From positions 5,332,001 to 5,396,000 of the forward strand of contig NZ_CP108053.1 in the NCBI RefSeq assembly GCF_036173105.1: 64,000 nucleotides of DNA, written 5' to 3'. Each line of letters starts with the position of its first letter. Position 1 is the stretch's first letter. Source of the stretch: Streptomyces sp. NBC_00287. GTDB lineage: Bacteria > Actinomycetota > Actinomycetes > Streptomycetales > Streptomycetaceae. Shown here in pieces: positions 8,587-19,900 of the stretch. The notes under the pieces were generated by a model. That model was not told the origin of the DNA. It did not search any database and saw nothing but the letters and a program-made list of their open reading frames with translations. Made by a program: the position numbers and the translations under genes.

Positions 8587-9564
8587 GTGAGCACCCCCGA
8601 CCTCCCCCTCGCCCAGGACGACGGCTGCGGCGACGGCTGCGCCTGCGGGGCGGACACCGACGAGACGTATCTGGAGTGCGGGCTCGACCCCGCGCTCGCG
8701 CAGCTTCTGACCGACGCGGGCCTCGATCCGCTGGAGGTCGAGGACATCGCGAACGTCGCCATCCAGGAGGACCTCGACAACGGCGTGGACGTGACGACGG
8801 TCGCGACCATCCCCGAGGACGCGGTCGCCACCGCCGACTTCACCGCGCGTGAGGCGGGCGTCGTGGCCGGTCTGCGGGTCGCCGAAGCGGTGATCTCCGT
8901 GGTCTGCACCGACGAGTTCGAGGTCGAGCGGCATGTCGAGGACGGCGACCGGGTGGCGGCCGGGCAGAAGCTGCTGTCGGTCACCACGCGCACGCGTGAC
9001 CTGCTGACCGCCGAGCGCAGCGCGCTGAACCTGCTGTGCCGGCTGTCGGGCATCGCGACCGCCACGCGCGCGTGGGCGGACGTGCTGGAGGGCACCAAGG
9101 CACGCGTGCGTGACACCCGCAAGACGACGCCCGGGCTGCGGGCGATGGAGAAGTTCGCGGTCCGCTGCGGCGGGGGTGTGAACCACCGGATGTCGCTCTC
9201 GGACGCGGCCCTGGTCAAGGACAACCACGTCGTCGCCGCCGGTGGTGTGGCGCAGGCCTTCAAGGCCGTACGGGAGACCTTCCCCGAGGTGCCGATCGAG
9301 GTCGAGGTGGACACCCTGCACCAGCTGCGCGACGCGGTGGACGCGGGTGCCGATCTCATCCTGCTGGACAACTTCACGCCGGTGGAGTGCGAGGAGGCGG
9401 TGGCGCTGGTGCGCGGCCGTGCGGCGCTGGAGGCGTCCGGGCGACTGACCCTGGACAACGCCAAGGCGTACGCGGACACGGGCGTCGACTACCTGGCCGT
9501 AGGGGCGCTGACGCACTCCTCGCCGATCCTGGACATCGGGCTGGACCTGCGAGCGGCGGAGTAG
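8587..9564 (+). CDS. nadC: Nicotinate-nucleotide pyrophosphorylase (quinolinate phosphoribosyltransferase)
   Basis: 325 residues converting quinolinate and PRPP to nicotinate mononucleotide, the NAD pathway step after NadB and NadA. Family motifs visible are IQEDLDNGVDVTT, RSALNLLCRLSGIAT, DTRKTTPGLRAMEKFAVRCGG and LLDNFTP. GTG at 8587 is chosen because an AGGAG box at 8571-8575 is better spaced from it than from the in-frame GTG at 8578. The first 30 residues are an unusual acidic extension with closely spaced cysteines (CGDGCACG). It is in an operon with panC and nadB. Confidence 0.95.
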   Translation: MSTPDLPLAQDDGCGDGCACGADTDETYLECGLDPALAQLLTDAGLDPLEVEDIANVAIQEDLDNGVDVTTVATIPEDAVATADFTAREAGVVAGLRVAEAVISVVCTDEFEVERHVEDGDRVAAGQKLLSVTTRTRDLLTAERSALNLLCRLSGIATATRAWADVLEGTKARVRDTRKTTPGLRAMEKFAVRCGGGVNHRMSLSDAALVKDNHVVAAGGVAQAFKAVRETFPEVPIEVEVDTLHQLRDAVDAGADLILLDNFTPVECEEAVALVRGRAALEASGRLTLDNAKAYADTGVDYLAVGALTHSSPILDIGLDLRAAE

Positions 9565-9580
9565 GGAGCGGGAACCGGCC

Positions 9581-10378
9581 ATGCTGCTGACGATCGACGT
9601 AGGAAACACCCACACCGTCCTGGGCCTGTTCGACGGCGAGGACATCGTCGAGCACTGGCGCATCTCCACGGACGCGCGCCGTACGGCGGATGAGCTGGCG
9701 GTGCTGTTGCAGGGGCTGATGGGGATGCATCCGCTCCTCGGGGAGGAACTCGGCGACGGGATCGACGGGATCGCGATCTGCGCGACCGTGCCCTCCGTGC
9801 TGCATGAGCTGCGGGAGGTGACGCGGCGGTACTACGGCGATGTGCCGGCGGTGCTGGTGGAGCCCGGGGTGAAGACCGGGGTGCCGATCCTCACGGACAA
9901 CCCCAAGGAGGTCGGCGCGGACCGGATCATCAACGCGGTCGCGGCGGTCGAGCTGTACGGCGGTCCGGCGATCGTCGTGGACTTCGGTACGGCGACGACG
10001 TTCGACGCGGTCAGCGCGCGCGGGGAGTACGTCGGTGGGGTCATCGCGCCGGGTATCGAGATCTCGGTCGAGGCGCTCGGGGTGAAGGGCGCGCAGCTTC
10101 GGAAGATCGAGGTGGCTCGGCCGCGGAGTGTGATCGGCAAGAACACGGTCGAGGCGATGCAGGCCGGGATCGTGTACGGGTTCGCCGGGCAGGTGGACGG
10201 TGTGGTGAGCCGGATGGTGCGGGAGCTGGCGGATGATCCGGATGATGTGACGGTGATCGCGACGGGTGGGTTGGCGCCGATGGTGCTGGGCGAGTCGTCG
10301 GTGATCGATGAGCATGAGCCGTGGTTGACGCTGATCGGGTTGCGGTTGGTGTACGAGCGGAACGTGTCGCGGATGTGA
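9581..10378 (+). CDS. coaX: Type III pantothenate kinase
   Basis: 265 residues catalysing ATP-dependent phosphorylation of pantothenate, the first committed CoA step. The N-terminal phosphate-binding motif LLTIDVGNTHTVLGLF with Asp6, the PKEVGADRI segment, VVDFGTATTFD and GGVIAPGIEIS are all diagnostic of CoaX, an ASKHA-fold kinase. It lies 16 bp after nadC and closes an operon that feeds both pantothenate synthesis (panC) and its use. Confidence 0.96.
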   Translation: MLLTIDVGNTHTVLGLFDGEDIVEHWRISTDARRTADELAVLLQGLMGMHPLLGEELGDGIDGIAICATVPSVLHELREVTRRYYGDVPAVLVEPGVKTGVPILTDNPKEVGADRIINAVAAVELYGGPAIVVDFGTATTFDAVSARGEYVGGVIAPGIEISVEALGVKGAQLRKIEVARPRSVIGKNTVEAMQAGIVYGFAGQVDGVVSRMVRELADDPDDVTVIATGGLAPMVLGESSVIDEHEPWLTLIGLRLVYERNVSRM

Positions 10379-10707
10379 CGGTCCGCGGGGGCGGGCCTTG
10401 CGGTTTCTCGCCCCCGCCGCCCCTACCCGTCCCTCCCCCAGAGGGGGGACCCCCACTGGGGGCTGCGCCCCCAGACCCCCGCTTCGGCCTGAACGGCCTC
10501 GTCCTCGAACGCCGGACGGGCTGGAGGGGGTGGCTGGGCTGTCTCGCCTCCAGCGGGACGGATATCTGCTCGTCCTCGAATGCTGAAAGGCGCGGCCCCC
10601 GGGCCTCGGCCCGCCCTCCCGTTTCGGGTCGGACCAACCGGGTGGCTCCTCCGCGCCACGCCCTATCCCTATGTCGAGTTTGTCTGATTAGCGCGTATCG
10701 TCGGCGC
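10379..10707. other. 329-bp intergenic stretch carrying an interspersed repeat
   Basis: No gene is supported here. The first two thirds hold a GC-rich Streptomyces-type repeat (separate entry). The last part holds a TATCGT hexamer at 10697-10702, ending 5 nt before the ATG of the next gene, so that gene is probably read from a leaderless mRNA. Reading frames through the stretch are repeat-derived and have no protein-like features. Confidence 0.6.
10408..10526. repeat. GC-rich interspersed intergenic repeat, copy 1
   Basis: Positions 10408-10456 are identical over 49 bp to 61982-62030. The shared stretch starts TCGCCCCCGCCGCCCC and runs through short C/G-run inverted repeats. A second shared block (CCTCGTCCTC then ACGCCGGACGGGCTG) closes both copies. 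Each copy lies directly after the stop codon of a metabolic gene (coaX here). This matches a short non-coding repeat family scattered in Streptomyces intergenic regions, as I recall it. Confidence 0.8.
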
Positions 10708-11397
10708 ATGCCCACGCCATACGGATCCCGCGGCGGCATGGCGTTCGGCGTGGAGGAGCTGCGTGTGCTCCGACGCGCGCTCGCTCTCGCCCTGAACCCC
10801 GCCCCCGCCCCGGCCGAGGATGTCCAGGAGTGTCTCCGTCTCGCCGAGTCGCTGGACGAAGCGATGCGCGAGGGTGCACGGCTGCGTGCCTTCCTGGTGG
10901 CCGACCTCGCCCGGTACCGCGCCGCCCTGCCCGGCACCGCCGCCGGCTATCTCGCCCTCCTGGAGGAAGCCCTGGGCGCCGGATACCGGCCGGAGCCGGA
11001 CGATCTCGCAGCTCTGCGCGCCCTGCGCGGCAACCCCGTCGCCGCCGCCCTGCTGAGCCGTTGCCAGGTGCTCGCCGAACAGGACGTACGGGCCCGTCTC
11101 GCGCGCGGTACGGGTCGGCGGGCTGTCACGGTCACCCCGAGCGTCCCCGCCTCTCGTACGCGCCTTCTGGCCCTTCCTGGGGGTCTCGTGGACGCACCCG
11201 TCGCACACGCGGAGCAGGATCCCGCCCAGAAGCCCGCGAAGAAGCCCTCGACCAGGCCCGCCGAGAAGCCGGCCACCCCCGAGCCCACCGCTCCGGAGCC
11301 ACCCCGCCGCCCCGTCCCGACTCCCGGCGAGGTCTTCCCCCGCCGCAAACCGACCCCACCCCCCGCCCAACCACCCCAGCAATTGGCCGCGGGCTGA
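10708..11397 (+). CDS. Conserved hypothetical protein, helical N-terminus and Pro-rich tail
   Basis: 229 residues, not recognised beyond a conserved hypothetical. The first 145 residues are predicted helical and Ala/Leu/Arg-rich (ALRALRGNPVAAALLSRCQV). The last 70 form a low-complexity Pro/Lys/Glu tail (KPAKKPSTRPAEKPATPEPT) typical of disordered linkers. No signal peptide or membrane span is visible. ATG at 10708 follows a TATCGT -10-like hexamer. It is flanked by coaX and a 59-residue membrane protein; no function is inferred. Confidence 0.7.
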   Translation: MPTPYGSRGGMAFGVEELRVLRRALALALNPAPAPAEDVQECLRLAESLDEAMREGARLRAFLVADLARYRAALPGTAAGYLALLEEALGAGYRPEPDDLAALRALRGNPVAAALLSRCQVLAEQDVRARLARGTGRRAVTVTPSVPASRTRLLALPGGLVDAPVAHAEQDPAQKPAKKPSTRPAEKPATPEPTAPEPPRRPVPTPGEVFPRRKPTPPPAQPPQQLAAG

Positions 11398-11505
11398 GCC
11401 ACGCCCCCACCAGAAAGGCCAATCCAAAAGCCGGCGTCCGCTCAAGTCGGAATCCCTCGGCCACCCCGACCCCCGCCCGTCCACCCCCCTCGCTACCCTG
11501 AACCC

Positions 11506-11685
11506 ATGGACTACGTCTCCGCGCTTCTGCCCCCCGTCGTCATGGCCGTGTTCTTCGTCGGGGTGATTCGGGTGATCGTGAAGACTCAGGGCGGGGCCAA
11601 CAAGGCCAAGGAGGATGCTGTCGTGGATGCGGCGCTTGCGCGGGTCGAGGGGGCCCGGCAGGCCTCCGCGCGGGGCGACGGCTGA
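11506..11685 (+). CDS. Small single-pass membrane protein, 59 residues
   Basis: The translation begins MDYVSALLPPVVMAVFFVGV and continues with a charged helical tail ending in SARGDG. One membrane helix spans about residues 4-25, followed by a positively charged cytoplasmic part. The ATG lies 6 nt after a TACCCT hexamer (11494-11499), so it is probably leaderless, and a strong terminator follows 18 bp after the stop. Coding status is supported by this conventional transcription-unit layout. Function is unknown. Confidence 0.65.
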   Translation: MDYVSALLPPVVMAVFFVGVIRVIVKTQGGANKAKEDAVVDAALARVEGARQASARGDG

Positions 11686-11703
11686 CCCTCACGGGCAGTG
11701 CTC

Positions 11704-11745
11704 GGCGTACGACTCGCTTGATTTTCGAGTCGTACGCCCTTTTTG
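11704..11745 (+). terminator. Rho-independent terminator after the 59-residue gene
   Basis: A perfect 13-bp stem, GGCGTACGACTCG (11704-11716) with CGAGTCGTACGCC (11726-11738), has a 9-nt loop and is followed by a CTTTTTG tract. It isolates the small membrane-protein gene from the BlaI-like regulator. Confidence 0.88.
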
Positions 11746-11814
11746 TGCCCCTTTGCACTTGAAAGCGCACGTCTGGCAGGCCAATCCCGGCATCTCCCAC
11801 TATTGTGCTGAGCT

Positions 11815-12231
11815 GTGCCTCGCCCATTGGGAGAACTCGAAGACGCGGTCATGACGCGGGTGTGGAAGTGGAACCGCCCGGTGACCGTTCGAGAAGTCCT
11901 CGAAGATCTTCAGCAGGAACGGTCCATCGCCTACACCACGGTGATGACCGTTTTGGACAATCTCCATCAGAAGGGCTGGGTGCGCCGTGAGGCGGAAGGC
12001 CGGGCCTATCGATATGAGGCGGTCTCCACACGTGCCGCCTACGCCGCCGCCCTCATGAACGACGCATGGTCGCAGAGTGACAACCCCGCCGCCGCCCTCG
12101 TCGCCTTCTTCGGGATGATGAGCGACGAACAGCGACAAGCCCTCAGCGACGCGGTACGCATGGTCCAAGGGCCGGAACAAACGGAGCCCGGGGATAACCC
12201 CGGCTCGGCGTCGGAGGCAGGCGAGCGATAG
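11815..12231 (+). CDS. BlaI/MecI/CopY-family transcriptional regulator
   Basis: 138 residues. The winged helix of the BlaI/MecI family spans about 5-80 (LGELEDAVMTRVWKWNRPVTVREVL, then IAYTTVMTVLDNLHQKGWV, RAYRYEAV), followed by a short helical dimerisation part and an acidic tail. No BlaR-type sensor protease gene is adjacent, so it may answer to another signal or act alone. The GTG start lies 8 nt after TATTGT (11801-11806), suggesting a leaderless mRNA. It is followed 9 bp later by the acetyltransferase gene. Confidence 0.85.
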   Translation: MPRPLGELEDAVMTRVWKWNRPVTVREVLEDLQQERSIAYTTVMTVLDNLHQKGWVRREAEGRAYRYEAVSTRAAYAAALMNDAWSQSDNPAAALVAFFGMMSDEQRQALSDAVRMVQGPEQTEPGDNPGSASEAGER

Positions 12232-12240
12232 CGTCCGCTC

Positions 12241-12789
12241 ATGTCCGCACAGAGCTCACCGGCAGAGAGCCCCGAAGTCACCGCAAAAGCCCTCACCGTC
12301 CGACGGGCCCGCACCAGCGATGTCCCGGCGGTGCGTCGCCTCCTTGACGCCTACGTCCGCGGTGGCATCCTGCTCGACAAAGCCACGGTGACGCTTTACG
12401 AGGACATCCAGGAGTTCTGGGTCGCGGAACGTGACGACAACGCGGAGGTCGTCGGCTGCGGCGCCCTGCACGTGATGTGGGAAGACCTCGCGGAAGTCCG
12501 CACTCTCGCCGTGAAGCCGGGACTCAAGGGCGCCGGCGTCGGTCATCAGTTGCTGGAGAAGTTGCTGCAGACCGCGCGTTGGCTGGGTGTTCGCCGGGTA
12601 TTCTGCCTGACCTTCGAAGTGGACTTCTTCGGCAAGCACGGCTTCGTCGAGATCGGTGAGACACCCGTCGACACCGATGTCTACGCCGAGCTGATGCGTT
12701 CCTATGACGAGGGCGTCGCGGAGTTCCTCGGTCTCGAACGAGTGAAACCGAACACCTTGGGCAACAGCCGGATGCTTCTGCATCTGTGA
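12241..12789 (+). CDS. argA: Amino-acid N-acetyltransferase (ArgA-type GNAT)
   Basis: 182-residue GNAT protein resembling the short actinobacterial N-acetylglutamate synthase-type ArgA (the M. tuberculosis Rv2747 group, from memory). Shared landmarks are VRRARTSDVPAVRRLLD, LYEDIQEFWVAER, GCGALHVMWEDLAEVRT, the acetyl-CoA loop GLKGAGVGHQLLEKLL, FFGKHGFVEI and VKPNTLGNSRMLLHL. It would acetylate glutamate or glutamine at the entry of arginine synthesis. A TAGCGT hexamer 6 nt upstream overlaps the end of the BlaI-like gene. Confidence 0.85.
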   Translation: MSAQSSPAESPEVTAKALTVRRARTSDVPAVRRLLDAYVRGGILLDKATVTLYEDIQEFWVAERDDNAEVVGCGALHVMWEDLAEVRTLAVKPGLKGAGVGHQLLEKLLQTARWLGVRRVFCLTFEVDFFGKHGFVEIGETPVDTDVYAELMRSYDEGVAEFLGLERVKPNTLGNSRMLLHL

Positions 12790-12940
12790 TCGCCGGGTAA
12801 GCCGAAGCAGAGGCCGAACCAGAGACCGAACCAGAGCCAGTGCCCTATGTCCGAAACGCGCATGTTTCCGGGCGGGGGCCGGGCTGTGGGTCTCTCCCAG
12901 GGGTTTGTGTTTTCCCAGCAAAAGCGGTTTGCTTTCCGAC

Positions 12941-12962
12941 GTACTGCAGTACTGCATATAAC
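12941..12962. promoter_or_regulatory. Interlocked palindromes and -10 in the lsr2 promoter region
   Basis: Two perfect 12-bp palindromes overlap: GTACTGCAGTAC (12941-12952) and TGCAGTACTGCA (12945-12956). They run directly into TATAAC (12957-12962), a good -10 candidate about 65 bp before the lsr2 start. A bound dimer here would cover the core promoter. The 12790-13028 gap otherwise holds no supported gene. Confidence 0.5.
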
Positions 12963-13028
12963 AAGGGGACGGCGAAACGGCGGACGCCGCAGGCCCCAGC
13001 CCTCAAGTTATCGATGAAAGGAAATCCG

Positions 13029-13364
13029 GTGGCACAGAAGGTTCAGGTCCTTCTTGTCGACGACCTCGACGGCGGCGAGGCGGACGAGACCGTGACGTTC
13101 GCGCTGGACGGCAAGACGTACGAGATCGATCTCACGACCTCCAATGCGGACAAGCTCCGTGGCCTTCTCGATCCTTACGTGAAGGGTGGTCGTCGTACCG
13201 GAGGCCGTGCTTCGGGTGGGCGTGGAAAGGCGCGTGCCGCTTCCGGCGGCAGCCAGGACACCGCCCAGATCCGTGCGTGGGCGAAGGAGAACGGTTACGA
13301 GGTCAACGACCGCGGCCGTGTTCCCGCGTCCATTCGCGAGGCTTACGAGAAGGCCAACGGCTGA
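13029..13364 (+). CDS. lsr2: Nucleoid-associated protein Lsr2
   Basis: 111-residue H-NS-like xenogeneic silencer of actinobacteria. It bridges AT-rich DNA, silences acquired genes and shapes the nucleoid. The N-terminal dimerisation domain begins AQKVQVLLVDDLDGGEADET. A basic Gly/Arg linker (KGGRRTGGRASGGRG) leads to the C-terminal DNA-binding domain IRAWAKENGYEVNDRGRVPA with its AT-hook-like RGR motif. GTG at 13029 is chosen because AAAGGA precedes it by six bases and the protein then has the normal Lsr2 length. It overlaps the convergent downstream gene by 22 bp. Confidence 0.95.
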   Translation: MAQKVQVLLVDDLDGGEADETVTFALDGKTYEIDLTTSNADKLRGLLDPYVKGGRRTGGRASGGRGKARAASGGSQDTAQIRAWAKENGYEVNDRGRVPASIREAYEKANG

Positions 13365-13939
13365 ACGGACAGGCGGCGCAGCCGCAGCCGGTGGCAGTGG
13401 GTTGCCACCGTGTCCACGAGTCGTACGAGATCGGGGGCGCCCCCACCGCCCCCCAAGGCCGACAGCGTCGGCAGCGAGGCCTCGACCTCGCACCCCGGCT
13501 CGGGGGGCCGCAGCCAGACGGCGGCCCCCTGCGGCGCGCCCGGAAGGCCCGGGGGGAGCCGTCGCGCGCCGGGAGGTTCGGGCGCGTCCATGAGACCGCC
13601 CTCGCCGGTCGCCGTGAGATCGAGGGCCAATGCGCCCCACTCCAGCCAGGCCAGCACCCCGGGCAGTTCCTCCGCGCTGCCCGCGGCCACCAGCAGCCGC
13701 ATCCGGTCGCCCTGCAACGCCACCGGAGAGCCCGGCGCCAGGTGGCGCAGCGCCGCCCGGCCCGCCTCGGCCGGCATGTCCAGGACGTCGAAGTGCACGC
13801 CCAGCCGCAATCCCGGCGGGCTTCCGGGCACCGTCGGCCACCCCAGTTCGTTCTCGTACCAATGGCGGGCGTGATCACTCGGATCGCGCGGCCGGCGGGG
13901 GAGCGGGACCGTAGTAACCGGGGGGAGGGTGCCAACCAT
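13343..13939 (-). CDS. SCO3374-family hypothetical protein
   Basis: About 198 residues from the ATG at 13939 (MVGTLPPVTTVPLPRRPRDP); in-frame starts further upstream, up to 14110, cannot be excluded. It has an ARHWYENELGWPTVPG segment and a VALQGDRMRLLVAAGSAEELPG motif reminiscent of bifunctional primase/polymerase N-termini, then a Gly/Pro-rich C-terminus. It resembles the family named after S. coelicolor SCO3374. It sits tail-to-tail with lsr2 and divergent from clpC. The role is unknown. Confidence 0.7.
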   Translation of the reverse strand: MVGTLPPVTTVPLPRRPRDPSDHARHWYENELGWPTVPGSPPGLRLGVHFDVLDMPAEAGRAALRHLAPGSPVALQGDRMRLLVAAGSAEELPGVLAWLEWGALALDLTATGEGGLMDAPEPPGARRLPPGLPGAPQGAAVWLRPPEPGCEVEASLPTLSALGGGGGAPDLVRLVDTVATHCHRLRLRRLSVQPLAFS

Positions 13940-14151
13940 GACAAGTGCAACCGTCAGAAGAGCGTGCGAGTTACGCTGGGTGTTCTTGCGAATGCGCAGA
14001 GTGGTGATCGAGGGGGCGCACGGGGGTGCGGGGAGGTTCGAGGTTGTTCGCCCGTAGCGGAGGGAACCGGTGTGCGCGGCATGGACTGTCAGTGTCGGCG
14101 GGTAAGACATCCCTAGTGGGAGGGGGCGACACGCAGGACAGGCCGTCTCAC

Positions 14152-14168
14152 GTTCGCCATCGGCGTAC
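14152..14168. promoter_or_regulatory. Candidate ClgR box upstream of clpC
   Basis: GTTCGC-N5-GCGTAC differs by one base from the symmetric GTTCGC-N5-GCGAAC pattern bound by ClgR, which activates clp genes in Streptomyces. A weaker half-matching copy is at 14046-14062. The box lies about 200 bp before the clpC ATG. Direct ClgR control here is an inference from the motif and the known clpC regulation. Confidence 0.6.
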
Positions 14169-14371
14169 TGGTGAAGCGGATAACTGCCTGGCCTGCGGGA
14201 ACATCGTCTCGCACCATCAGGTTGGAGCAGATGTCGGCGTTAGCGGGGTCAGGAGGCCATCGACGGTGTCGGCAGTTGGAATGAGCGGTCCCCGCTTGCG
14301 GGACTAAGCTGCGGAAGGACAGGGAGGGGAAGTTCCCCCCACTGCCTGACCGCTCTGAGGAGCGATTAACG

Positions 14372-16900
<2,529 letters not shown>

Positions 16901-16919
16901 GCCTCACGGCGACGCCGTA

Positions 16920-16951
16920 AAAGGGCCGGTGCCTTCGGGTACCGGCCCTTT
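16920..16951 (+). terminator. Terminator after clpC with UUCG tetraloop
   Basis: A 14-bp stem (16920-16933 with 16938-16951, one G-U pair) is closed by a TTCG tetraloop. It also faces the convergent NACHT gene and, being A/T-flanked on both sides, may act in both directions. Confidence 0.88.
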
Positions 16952-16969
16952 CCATGTTCAGAAGTGGGT

Positions 16970-19900
16970 TCAGAAGAAATAGGGCCGGGCGCTCGGAGCG
17001 GTGACCTCGGCGTCCGGGAAGACCGCCGCCCAGGGGGCCGCGTTCAAGGCTGCGGACAGTTGCTCCGGGTACAGCCGGACGGTGCGGACCTGCGGGCACA
17101 CGTGGGCCAGCGCGGTGAGGTCCGAGCCCTCCCGGACGTCCGTCACGGTCAATTCCTCGATGGTGGACAGCCGGGGGGCTCCTGCGAGGCCGGGGACCAG
17201 GCTTGCGGACATTCTCAGGCGGGTGAGGCGAGGGAGCAGGGAGACCTCGGCCCAGTCCTGGGAGCCGAGGACGCCGAGTCCGTCCCTGAGGTCGAGGAAG
17301 TCCAGCCCCTGCCAATGGCTCAGGCCACGCAGGCCCGTCTCCGCGACGGCGCCCGAGCCCAGGCTGATCCACGTCAGCGGCGCGTCCTGTGGCAGGGCGG
17401 CCAGTCCGCCGCCCGGCAGGCGCGTGATGAGGGTGACGTTCTCAAGTGTGGTCAGGCGGGCCAGCCCGTTCAGCTCGTGGAGCTCGTGCAGATAGAGAGA
17501 GCGCAGACGCAGATCGGCCAGGGGCGAGAGGTCGCCCACCCCGGGGCACCGCACCAGGGTCAAGTGACGGAGCGAACGCAGAGGCAGCGAGCCCAGCGAC
17601 CTCAGATCGCTCAGCACGGGGTTCTCGTAGAAGCCGAGATACTCCACCCCGTCAGGCAGTACCTCCAGTACGTCCGCGGGGGCGTAGTTGCCCGTCAATC
17701 CCAGTCGAGCCCGATGACCGAGCAGCGGCAGGGCCGCCATCTGCTCGGGCGAGTCGGCGAAGATGTACAGGTCATCGGTGTCGACGTGGGCCAGCACCTC
17801 GGTGGCGTACATCTCCGTGTCGAACCGCCCCCAGGCGCGGGTGAGATTGACCCGTACCCGGTCCGACCGGCACCCCTGGAACCGCGCCAGTACGCTCACC
17901 GCGGCATCCGTCCCGACCAGCGCCGCCGTCGCCGTGACCGCCTCGGCCTCGTCGTCGGTCAGTCCCTCCGGTCCTGGCAGCAGCTCCAGCACGAGAGGGC
18001 CCGCCTCCGCCAGGGTCCTGGCCTCCTGCGGCGTCCGCGGCGGGATCAGCGCGGCCGCCCGTGCCTCGACCATTGCCCGCACCCCCGGGTCCAGGGCCGG
18101 GGCGTGTTCCAGGCAGGCCAGCGCCAGCAGGCTCAGCCGGGGAGTGTTCCGGGACAGCAACTGCTCCAGGAGGTAGGCCCGTTCCCGTGGCCGGGCGTGT
18201 GCCACCGCCAGCCGGATCACGTCCTCCCACTGCGTGTTGTCCGCATGGCTGACCAGGACGTCGAGGTGCCCCTCCTCCACCGCGTACCGCGCCCCCAGAT
18301 AGTCCTGGAACGTGCGGTGGACGAAGTCGACGACCCCCTCCGCGGGTTGGCGGAGCAGACCGCTGCGCAGCAGCAGCGCCCGCAGCACCGTCGCGGCGGC
18401 CCCCTGTACCGCGATCGACGGCAGGCATCGCTCGACTATCCCCTCGGCCGTCTCGACGTCCATCTCCGTACGGCCGCTCAGCACCAGCGCGTACGCCAAC
18501 CGCTGGACCACCTCCAGCTGGGCCTCCTCGCTCAGGTCCACGCCGTCCACCGCGCCCATGCCCCGCTCCCGGTCCCGGCGCGTGAGCAGCATCGTGAGGG
18601 CGGCGTCGTACAACTCCTTGCGGCCCGTGGGCAGATAGCCGCGCCGTTCCCGGTGCAGGGCGCAGATCAGGCCGCACATCAGGGGGTTGGTGGCGAGCCG
18701 GGCCAGGTCGCGTTTGGTGCGTAGGGCGTCCAGCAGGGGAGGCAGGTACTCAGGGGCCTGCGCCGCTTCGTGCCAGCGGCGGACGAAGGTCGTCACCTCG
18801 GGGCGGCGCATCGGGGCGAGGAGCAGTTCGCGGAAGCCCTCCGCGGTGAGCCAGTCGGGGCGTACGGCGGTGGGACGTGAGGTCAGCAGCCACTGATTGC
18901 CGGGGAAGGCGTGGATCAGGCCGAGGAGCCATGCGCGGGTGTGGTGCCGGTCAGCGGCGGGGATCTCGTCCAGGCCGTCGACGAGGATGAGTGCGCGCTT
19001 GGCGGTCAGTACCCGCTCCGTCCAGGCCTCCGGCGGGGACAGCGGACAGCTCACCGCCGTCAGGAAGCCAGCGGGCGGCGGGAGGGCGCCCGCGCGGATC
19101 AAGGTGCGCAGAGGGAGGACGAACGGGACGCGATCGCCGGTGCGGGCGGCTGTCACAGCGAGCCACTGCACCAGGGTCGTCTTGCCTGAGCCCGCGTCCC
19201 CGCGCAGCAGCACGCAGTCGTGGGCCAAGAGGGCTTCCTCGGCGGGCAGATGAACGCTGAAGGTGCCCTCGGAGCCGATGCCCGGGCCGCCCGTGCGCTC
19301 CTCGTCTCCCGTCGCCTCCAGGCTCAGGTAGGCGACTTCGAGGGGCCAGCGGTCGGGGGAGTCCCGTAGGTCGATGCCGTAGATGGTGATGTGGTTGTGC
19401 TGCTGTGCGACGTACGACAGATAGCGGTGTTCGAAGGCGGTGTCCCGGGCGTCGGGTCGGGGCGTGCGGGCGATCAACTCATTGACCAGGGCGATGAGTT
19501 CGGACTGCGTGCGGCTCTGCTCGACCAGGGTGCGGGCGACGAAGGTGGACCGGCGGGTGAAGAACTCCAGGATGTGCAGGCAGGCCCACTGTGTCGTGGA
19601 GTCGAGGAAGACGCAGGCGTCCCCGGACAGGCCGTCGGGGGGTGCGGCCCTGCGGTGCAGCTTCTGGGCGAGTTCGTGGCTGCCCATCCGTACGGCCTGG
19701 ACGTCGTCCATGTCCAGGTCGCCCAGGGCGAGCAGCCGGCGGGCCAGCGTGTCGGTGACGGCCTCTTCCTCGTCGGGCGGGAACGGCCGCTCGCCGGGTG
19801 AGGCCACCGCCTCCGACACCAGCCTGCCGGCGAGCTTGCGGACCTCCGCCTCCCCGATCGTGCGCTTCTCGCCCCGGAACGACACCAGGTCGCAGAGGCG

